A stretch of DNA of 64,000 bases from AG2 sp036493735 (GTDB taxonomy: Bacteria > Gemmatimonadota > Gemmatimonadetes > Gemmatimonadales > Gemmatimonadaceae), in contig DASXPH010000085.1 of the NCBI GenBank assembly GCA_036493735.1, positions 196,813 to 260,812 of the forward strand, in the 5' to 3' direction. Shown piece by piece: positions 58,752 through 64,000 of this stretch. The translations under genes and the position numbers were made by a program. Numbering within the stretch: the first letter of the stretch is position 1; each line of letters begins with the position of its first letter. The notes under the pieces are model-generated. The model was not told where the DNA came from. It saw only the letters and a list, made by a program, of their open reading frames with translations, and ran no database searches.

Positions 58752-60098
58752 TTACGTGCCCGTCGTGCTCGGAACGAAGCCCGCGCCGAGGCTCGGGTTG
58801 TTGAATTTCTCGATGTCCGGCAGTGGCAGGCAGGTCGTGTTGCCGTACTGACCGCCGCCCGTCGGGAAGTCCGTGCCCTCTGGCGGATTGAATGGAAGCT
58901 TGAAGCGTTCGATGTCGTAGTTGCGCTGACCCTCGAGAAAGAGCACGCGTTGCCGCTCGCTGATTACCAGGTTCTTGATCGACGCGGCATCTATCGGTCC
59001 CGTGTACGGATTTACGCCGTGAGCGGCGCGCATCGCGTTGATGATCGTGACTGCCTGAGCACCGCCCTGAATCTCGGCGATGATGAGCTGCGCCTCCTCG
59101 TAACGAGCGATCGGAGTCGGCGCGGCGTCACCCGCGGCGTACTTGCTCGGCACGTAGATCGGCGTGTCCTTGTTGTCGGCCGAACGCGTCGCGGCGGCCA
59201 ACGTCACCGCGGAGCGCGGATCGATCTGCCCCGTTTCAGTGGTCATGTTCTGCGACCACGTCGGGATGGAGTAGAAGCCGTACTGCGCCGTGATGGTGTA
59301 GACGCGATTGTAGTTGCGGAGCGCCGTGGCATCGTTGCTCGAGTTCAGCACAAATCCCGCCGGAACTTGTTGAGCATCCGCTAACGCACCGGCCGTGTTG
59401 CCCTGGTACAACCGGACGCGCGCCCGGCCCACCAACGCCGCGTTCTTGATGCTGTCGGCACCAGCAGGAGCTGCCGCGAGTGCCGCGGTGAACCGCGCCT
59501 CGGCAAGTGCGAACATCCCCGCCTGCTTTACCGCCGGCCCGTTGTCGAACGCGGCTTCGCACATCGACATGCCGAGCCAAGCGTAGCTGAATCCAGCGTA
59601 CAGATCCGAGATCGCGAGCAATGTCGCGCGATTCGACACCTGCGCGTCGGTCCACTTCGTCAGGTTTGCGATGGCGTGATCGGCGTCATACCGTGCCGTG
59701 GAGAGCGGCAGATAGACGCCGAAGCCCTGCGTTCCAGCGCAGCCCGACGTACCGTAGATCCCGTTGGTGAGCGTGTTAGCCGTGCGTCGCGCGTAATCCC
59801 ACTGCGCCGCGCCGAGCTGAGTGTCGCTCAGCTCGCCCGAGATCAGTCCCTCGACGCCGATCGCTGAGCCCAGCGCGCATTGGAAGTCGCCAACCGCGCT
59901 CGCGACCATGAGGGCAGCGTTGGTCGGGTTGTCGAGGAGACTCACTGGCACCGCGTTAGGCGTCGTGACGTCGAGCAGCCGGTTCGTATCGCACGCGGTG
60001 ATGAAGCCGGCCGCGATCACCACGCCAACGAACGAGGCGGCAATCCTGCGCCCCATTCGCGGTATCACCTGTCTTGCTTCGGTTATGTATTTCATCAT
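58752..60098 (-). CDS. SusD/RagB-type outer-membrane lipoprotein
   Basis: A 448-residue nutrient-binding lipoprotein. Starts at 60098 or 60095 (MMKYITE) or, with a tidier signal peptide, at 60056 (MGRRIAASFVGVV); the lipobox FITAC is preserved in each (cysteine 36 from 60098). The helical repeats and the terminal KNLVISERQRVLFLEGQRNYDIERFKLPF are the SusD signature (E-R-x-x-x-x-F-L-E-G). Located 48 bp after the SusC 2 gene. Its exposed face would seal the barrel in the outer membrane. Substrate unknown. Confidence 0.92.
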   Translation of the reverse strand: MMKYITEARQVIPRMGRRIAASFVGVVIAAGFITACDTNRLLDVTTPNAVPVSLLDNPTNAALMVASAVGDFQCALGSAIGVEGLISGELSDTQLGAAQWDYARRTANTLTNGIYGTSGCAGTQGFGVYLPLSTARYDADHAIANLTKWTDAQVSNRATLLAISDLYAGFSYAWLGMSMCEAAFDNGPAVKQAGMFALAEARFTAALAAAPAGADSIKNAALVGRARVRLYQGNTAGALADAQQVPAGFVLNSSNDATALRNYNRVYTITAQYGFYSIPTWSQNMTTETGQIDPRSAVTLAAATRSADNKDTPIYVPSKYAAGDAAPTPIARYEEAQLIIAEIQGGAQAVTIINAMRAAHGVNPYTGPIDAASIKNLVISERQRVLFLEGQRNYDIERFKLPFNPPEGTDFPTGGGQYGNTTCLPLPDIEKFNNPSLGAGFVPSTTGT

Positions 60099-60146
60099 TG
60101 AAATCCGTCGATTGTTAGGCGGGGTGCACATTGCGCCCCGACAGGC

Positions 60147-63100
60147 TCAGTAGCTCAGGCGAACGGTGAAGGCCCAGGTGAGGAGCTGCGGCAGTTCCGC
60201 CTGGTCCGTGGATGCCGGGGAGCTGTTCGAGATGAACTGGCTCTCGGGATCGAGTCCGGTATACGACGTCCACATGCCGAGGTTGCGCACCGAGGCAGAC
60301 AACGTCGCGCCATGGGCGCCGAACCGCGCCGTGTACTTCGAGGCCACGTCGTACGACAGCGACAGCTCGCGGAACTTGATGTACGAGGCGTCGCGAATGG
60401 TGAAGTCGCGCAGCGGACCACCGCTGAAGTACTGAGCGAGCAGCTTCGGATCGGTGCTCTGTGGGTTGACGTACTCGAGGCAGGTGTGGAACAGCTGGCA
60501 GCGGATACGAATGTTGTTGTCGAGCCGCTTGTAGTCCGACGCGGCATCGAGCATCGCCGACAGACGCCAGTTGTTGAAGAAGGTGAACGTGTTGGAGAAG
60601 GAGCTCGTGAAGGTCGGGGTCGAGTGGCCAAGGAATACCTTTGGCGCCACGACCAGACCGCCAGAGTTGTAGCAGTTCGTCGCCCCGCCGTGGCCGTTGT
60701 CACACATGACATCCGCCTTCGCGATCGTCACCTTGTTCGTCGTCGGGTCATACGTGGCGTTGTTGACACCGACCACGCGCTGCGAGTACCAGTCGAACGG
60801 CGAGTGTCCGACGCGGTGCTGGTTGAAGCCGTTGTCGACCACTGTGTCGACCCCGTTCAGCCGCAGGATCTTCGCGTTCTGGGTGGCCATGTTGAGGTTC
60901 ATGTCCCACGCGAAGTTCCGGCGATTCGCCACCTGCGCCTTGAACAGCGCTTCGACGCCGCTCTTCACGATCTCGCCGGCGTTGAAGAACTGGCTGTTGG
61001 TAGCGCCAGCCGCGGCTCCGAAGCCCGTGCCGGGCGCGACGCCGCGCGAGAGGATCGCGTCGCGGGAGTCGTCATGGAAGTACGTGAAGTCGATGCCGAA
61101 CCGGTCGTGGAACATCCCCGTTTCGAAACCGACCTCGGTACCGAGCACGCGCTCCGGCTTCAGGTTGGGATTACCAATTTGATTCGGAGTGAGGATGCTG
61201 TGACCGAGGGGACCAGCAACAGGGGCGAGCGTCTGCAGCGCGGTGTTGTAGCCGGGCTGCTGGCCCGAGCCGCCGTATGCAGCGCGCACTCGCAGGCTGC
61301 TGACCCACGAGGGCAGGTGCTCCTGGATCCGTGGCTCGTCGCTCGCGACGTACGAAGCGCTGATCTTCGGGTACGTGACCCAGTGCACCTGGCTGCCGAA
61401 GGAGCTGTTGTTGTCGACGCGCACTGCGCCCGTGAGATAGAGCCGATCACTGAGCGCAAACTCCTGCTGGCCGTAGAAGCCGTACGTGTTGTTCTGCGTC
61501 CAGTTCTCCGTCGTCGGTTGAATCGTTCCGGCCGAGCTGATGGTCTGGAGACCCGGGGCCGGGAAGAAATCGCCTTCCGTCGAGAGATAGGTGTTGTAGT
61601 TCGTGTAATACTGCACGCCGCCCGAGGTCTTCGAGTTCAGGTACGGCCTGAGCTTGAAGTTGACCGTGCCGACGTAGTCGTAGGTGTTGTACGTCGCCTG
61701 GTGCTGGTTGTTGTAGCGATAGCCCGCGGCGTAAGCACCCCAGAAATTGGCGAGCGTGTCGTTCGTGAGATACGGCACCTGCTCGATGTTCCCTTCCTGG
61801 GTCACGTCGGTACCAATCGCCAAGCGGTTGGTAAACCAGGAGAACGGGTTGTAGTTGATCGTGGCGCTAACTGTCAGGCGATTGAGATTCTGCCAATCCT
61901 GGAGGACTTCGTCCGCCGCCGGCGGCGTGCCGTTGAAGCCCTGAGTCCAGGTGCAGGCAACCTTACCAGGGGCGCAGAACTGCGGCAGGTTCGCTGGCGT
62001 CGAGTACTCCGAGTCCCACATCAAGCCGCCGCAGCCTGCCTCGCAGGCGAGCCGCGTACGACCGTAGATGTAGCCAAAATTGGTCTGAAGATTGAACTTG
62101 TCGTTAGGCGTGACTGTCAGGTTCGTCCGGAAGCTCTTCTTGTTGTCTTCGTTGGTCGGGTCGACGCCCTGGTTGGCGTTCATCGACGCCGCAGCGAAAT
62201 ACTGGAAGATTCCCGAGCCGCCGCTGACGTTCGCCTCGTAGTTCTGGAGGAGACCGCGACGGAAGATCGGTGTGCCCAGCGAATCCTCTCGCGTGACGGT
62301 ATTGAGACCGAGCAGAGGGCCGGTGCCGTTGGGCGTGCAGGTCGGCGCACCCGTAGAGGTCGTACCGACGTGACACCAATTGGTTGCGATGCGGCCGGCG
62401 GCATCTTGGAAGATGTTCTGGCCGCTCGAGACCTTGAAGTTGTAGGTCGTGCCGCCGCTGCTTCCCTTCTTGGTGATGATGTTGATCACGCCGCGCGCCG
62501 CTTCGGTGCCGTACAGCGTGGCCGCCGCGGGGCCCTTCAATACTTCGATGCTCTCGATCTGGTCGGGATCGAAGTCGTTGAGGCGGGAGACGACGCCCGA
62601 GCCGAACGCCTGAATGCTGATACCCGTGCCCGTCTGGTTATCGACGCGGACACCGTCCACGTAGACCAGCGGGTCGGCGGAGAGGGAGAAGCTGCCGATG
62701 CCGCGAATACGCACGCGCGCGCCAGCGCCCACCATGCCCGTTCCGGGCAGGATCGCGACGCCCGCCGCGCGGCCATTGAGCAGCGCGTCGACCGAAGGCA
62801 CCACCTGCTTGGCCGTCACGTCCGCGACGTTCACCTGAGCGACCGACGTACCGAGCTCGCGCTTCTGCTCGCCACCCGCGGTGCCGGTCACGACCACCTG
62901 ATTGAGCTCGAGGGCCCGCTCCGACATCGCGAATTGGAGGTTGACGCTACCGACGCGCACGGTCTGACTGATCGCCTGGTAGCCGATCATGCGCACGTTC
63001 AGAACGACGTCAGTACCGCTGACGCCAACGATGCGGAATCGACCCGAGGCATCGGTAACGGCGCCTTTTCCGGCTTGGTCCGCCACCGCGACCTGCGCGC

Positions 63101-63287
63101 CGACTATGGGACGCGAGCCAGTTTGGGTGATGACGCGACCGGCGAGGACGCCTCCCTCTTGTTGGGCGCTAGCGGCGGCCCCCGGAGTGACGGCGAGCGC
63201 TGCCGCGAGCATGACGGCGCCCGCACGGGCGAGCGCTGCGCGCCAGCCGACACGTGGGCTGGAACGAATTGGTCCTACACTGGACAT
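60147..63287 (-). CDS. SusC/RagA-family TonB-dependent receptor
   Basis: A 1046-residue outer-membrane transporter. The ATG at 63287 has GAGG upstream, with an alternative at 63305. A twin basic start and hydrophobic segment (AGAVMLAAALAVTPGAAASA) is the signal peptide. It contains the carboxypeptidase-regulatory-like domain (GRVITQTGSRPIVGAQVAVA), the plug with VVVTGTAGG and NDFDPDQIESIEVLKGPAAATLYGTEAARG (the SusC signature, here DQIESIEVLKGPAAATLYG), and the barrel ending in Y. Two cysteine-containing loops (ACEAGCGG, CAPGKVACTW) sit in the barrel. Partner susD starts 48 bp downstream. The divergent intergenic region to the DUF763 gene holds its control sites. Confidence 0.95.
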   Translation of the reverse strand: MSSVGPIRSSPRVGWRAALARAGAVMLAAALAVTPGAAASAQQEGGVLAGRVITQTGSRPIVGAQVAVADQAGKGAVTDASGRFRIVGVSGTDVVLNVRMIGYQAISQTVRVGSVNLQFAMSERALELNQVVVTGTAGGEQKRELGTSVAQVNVADVTAKQVVPSVDALLNGRAAGVAILPGTGMVGAGARVRIRGIGSFSLSADPLVYVDGVRVDNQTGTGISIQAFGSGVVSRLNDFDPDQIESIEVLKGPAAATLYGTEAARGVINIITKKGSSGGTTYNFKVSSGQNIFQDAAGRIATNWCHVGTTSTGAPTCTPNGTGPLLGLNTVTREDSLGTPIFRRGLLQNYEANVSGGSGIFQYFAAASMNANQGVDPTNEDNKKSFRTNLTVTPNDKFNLQTNFGYIYGRTRLACEAGCGGLMWDSEYSTPANLPQFCAPGKVACTWTQGFNGTPPAADEVLQDWQNLNRLTVSATINYNPFSWFTNRLAIGTDVTQEGNIEQVPYLTNDTLANFWGAYAAGYRYNNQHQATYNTYDYVGTVNFKLRPYLNSKTSGGVQYYTNYNTYLSTEGDFFPAPGLQTISSAGTIQPTTENWTQNNTYGFYGQQEFALSDRLYLTGAVRVDNNSSFGSQVHWVTYPKISASYVASDEPRIQEHLPSWVSSLRVRAAYGGSGQQPGYNTALQTLAPVAGPLGHSILTPNQIGNPNLKPERVLGTEVGFETGMFHDRFGIDFTYFHDDSRDAILSRGVAPGTGFGAAAGATNSQFFNAGEIVKSGVEALFKAQVANRRNFAWDMNLNMATQNAKILRLNGVDTVVDNGFNQHRVGHSPFDWYSQRVVGVNNATYDPTTNKVTIAKADVMCDNGHGGATNCYNSGGLVVAPKVFLGHSTPTFTSSFSNTFTFFNNWRLSAMLDAASDYKRLDNNIRIRCQLFHTCLEYVNPQSTDPKLLAQYFSGGPLRDFTIRDASYIKFRELSLSYDVASKYTARFGAHGATLSASVRNLGMWTSYTGLDPESQFISNSSPASTDQAELPQLLTWAFTVRLSY

Positions 63288-63444
63288 GGCTGTGTGCCTC
63301 TGCATGAGCGGAGTCTACTGGTTAGGCAGGAGGGCAAGGGACGCGCGACACAGACAGCTCCCGTCGAGGGGAGCTGGAGGAAGGCGTGTTTGCGCCGGCA
63401 AGACTGTAGTGCGAACCGCCGCGCCGCAAGATGGGAATTCTCTC

Positions 63445-63464
63445 AGAATTGTACGGTCAATTCT
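63445..63464 (-). promoter_or_regulatory. inverted repeat upstream of susC 2
   Basis: AGAATTGTACGGTCAATTCT, a 7-6-7 perfect inverted repeat, 158 bp before the susC 2 start. The inner part on the minus strand reads TTGACCGTACAA and matches the sites near 6766, 11355 and 19290. TACAAT within it could be a -10 box. A separate AGCTCCC/GGGAGCT hairpin lies at 63356-63375. No other features were recognised in the 329-bp gap. Confidence 0.45.
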
Positions 63465-63584
63465 GGGGCGGATTTGAGCAAGAGAGGATAACTCGCCTAG
63501 TCCTGCCGTGCGTCACATCGACAATCTCGATCGATTTTCATTGGACAGCGAAGCGAATCGCACACGCAGTATCTTCCGAGACCA

Positions 63585-63619
63585 CCCTCTACCCTCTGCC
63601 CGCTACCCTCTACCCATTG
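63585..63619 (+). repeat. CCCTCTA heptamer array overlapping a start codon
   Basis: Five units: CCCTCTA, CCCTCTG, CCCGCTA, CCCTCTA, CCCATTG (63585-63619). The last unit contains the TTG start of the DUF763 gene (63617-63619). The array takes the place of the ribosome-binding site. Confidence 0.7.
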
Positions 63620-64000
63620 CGTCACACCGGCATCGCTTCACTACCGCTCCACACCGGTAAGGCACCGCCCTGGCTCTTCTCGCGCATGACCAGACTCTCA
63701 CGCGAGATCGTCATCTATCTCGCGCGAGAGTTCGGGACCGCCGAGGTCCTCCGTCGTTTGTCCGATCCATTCTGGTTCCAGGCCTTCGGCTGCGTGCTGG
63801 GCTTCGATTGGCACTCGAGCGGCGTCACGACGACGGTTTGCGGCGCGGTGAAGGAAGGACTCCGCGGGGTGGATCGTGAGCTCGGCCTCTTCGCCGCCGG
63901 CGGCAAAGGCGGCACGTCGCGCAAGACGCCGATGCAGATCGCCGAGATCTGCGATCGGACGGGCGGCGACGGCGACCGTCTCGTCTACGCCAGCAAGATG
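63617..64000 (+). CDS. DUF763 family protein, N-terminal part
   Basis: The first 128 residues of a gene that runs off the window. Reading from TTG at 63617 gives MRHTGIASLPLHTGKAPPWL, the exact start expected for DUF763 (which begins M-R-x-T-G-x-A-x-L-P-L-H). It goes on with SREIVIYLAREFGTAEVLRRL, SDPFWFQAFGCVLGFDWHSS and GVTTTVCGAVKEGLRG, then GGKGGTSRKTP, all typical of the family. DUF763 proteins are about 350-400 residues long, widely conserved, often thought to be nucleic-acid-related or nuclease-like, but unproven. The start codon lies within a heptamer repeat. Confidence 0.85.
   Translation, partial: MRHTGIASLPLHTGKAPPWLFSRMTRLSREIVIYLAREFGTAEVLRRLSDPFWFQAFGCVLGFDWHSSGVTTTVCGAVKEGLRGVDRELGLFAAGGKGGTSRKTPMQIAEICDRTGGDGDRLVYASKM

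Noticed and set aside
60312..63491. 1059-codon open frame antisense to the second susC gene
   Set aside because: It is the complement of a clear SusC gene with a signal peptide and signature; the antisense product has low-complexity Arg/Val composition typical of GC-rich shadows.

Overview
The window is high-GC bacterial DNA that most resembles a soil or freshwater Gemmatimonadota genome. This is inferred from gene content (two SusC/SusD outer-membrane uptake pairs in a high-GC background, many secreted amidohydrolases, a DUF4349 lipoprotein, a DUF4112 protein, a fused MFS/spermidine-synthase-like protein, an acidobacterial-type orphan permease), not from a marker gene. No rRNA, tRNA, CRISPR array, prophage or transposase gene was recognised.

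Layout. 1-2.3 kb: end of an ABC permease, a small hypothetical and a ferritin-like protein. 2.3-6.7 kb (minus): SusC/SusD pair 1. 6.9-9.2 kb (plus): three tandem paralogues of an unrecognised membrane-anchored family. 9.2-9.7 kb: an inverted-repeat element without a gene. 9.7-20.9 kb (minus): a long, tightly overlapping run of ABC ATPase, HutC-type GntR regulator, PLP aminotransferase, AstE/DoeB-like deacylase, TTC38-like TPR protein, cystathionine beta-lyase-like enzyme, amino-acid binding lipoprotein, two permeases and an esterase, probably a regulated system for import and breakdown of an amino acid derivative. 21-28.3 kb: three exported amidohydrolases and an aromatic amino acid decarboxylase-like enzyme. 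28.4-34.4 kb: membrane protein, MFS/spermidine-synthase fusion, the Mpl murein-recycling ligase and two lipoproteins. 34.6-46.9 kb (minus): a secreted M14 peptidase, a periplasmic TonB-domain protein, a very large Asp-box (sortilin/BNR-like) protein, two small proteins, a multicopper oxidase and a GH9 glycosidase. 47.2-55.7 kb: DUF4112 protein, a GT39-type glycosyltransferase, a short-chain NAD(P)-binding protein, an Ig-like repeat protein, DUF5996, a UBP zinc finger and a CPA1 antiporter. 55.7-56.6 kb: a composite repeat element holding a 21-bp tandem array. 56.6-63.3 kb (minus): SusC/SusD pair 2 followed by a small lipoprotein, an amidohydrolase and a small membrane protein. From 63.6 kb to the edge: the start of a DUF763 gene that begins with TTG.

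Together the genes suggest a heterotroph that scavenges peptides, amino acids and polysaccharide through TonB-dependent outer-membrane uptake, exported hydrolases and amino-acid ABC import.

The most unusual content is not protein-coding. (1) The octamer CGTTAGGC (either strand) occurs about 40 times by eye, in all types of genes and reading contexts. (2) Arrays of unrelated 7-bp units repeatedly touch gene ends; stop codons, and one start codon, lie inside or next to them. (3) Intergenic elements are bounded by inverted copies of nonamer-type GCGGAG repeats. (4) A 21-bp array at 56.1-56.45 kb could encode heptapeptide repeats. (5) A shared GTCCGTAC motif lies upstream of several minus-strand genes, including the GntR-linked operon.
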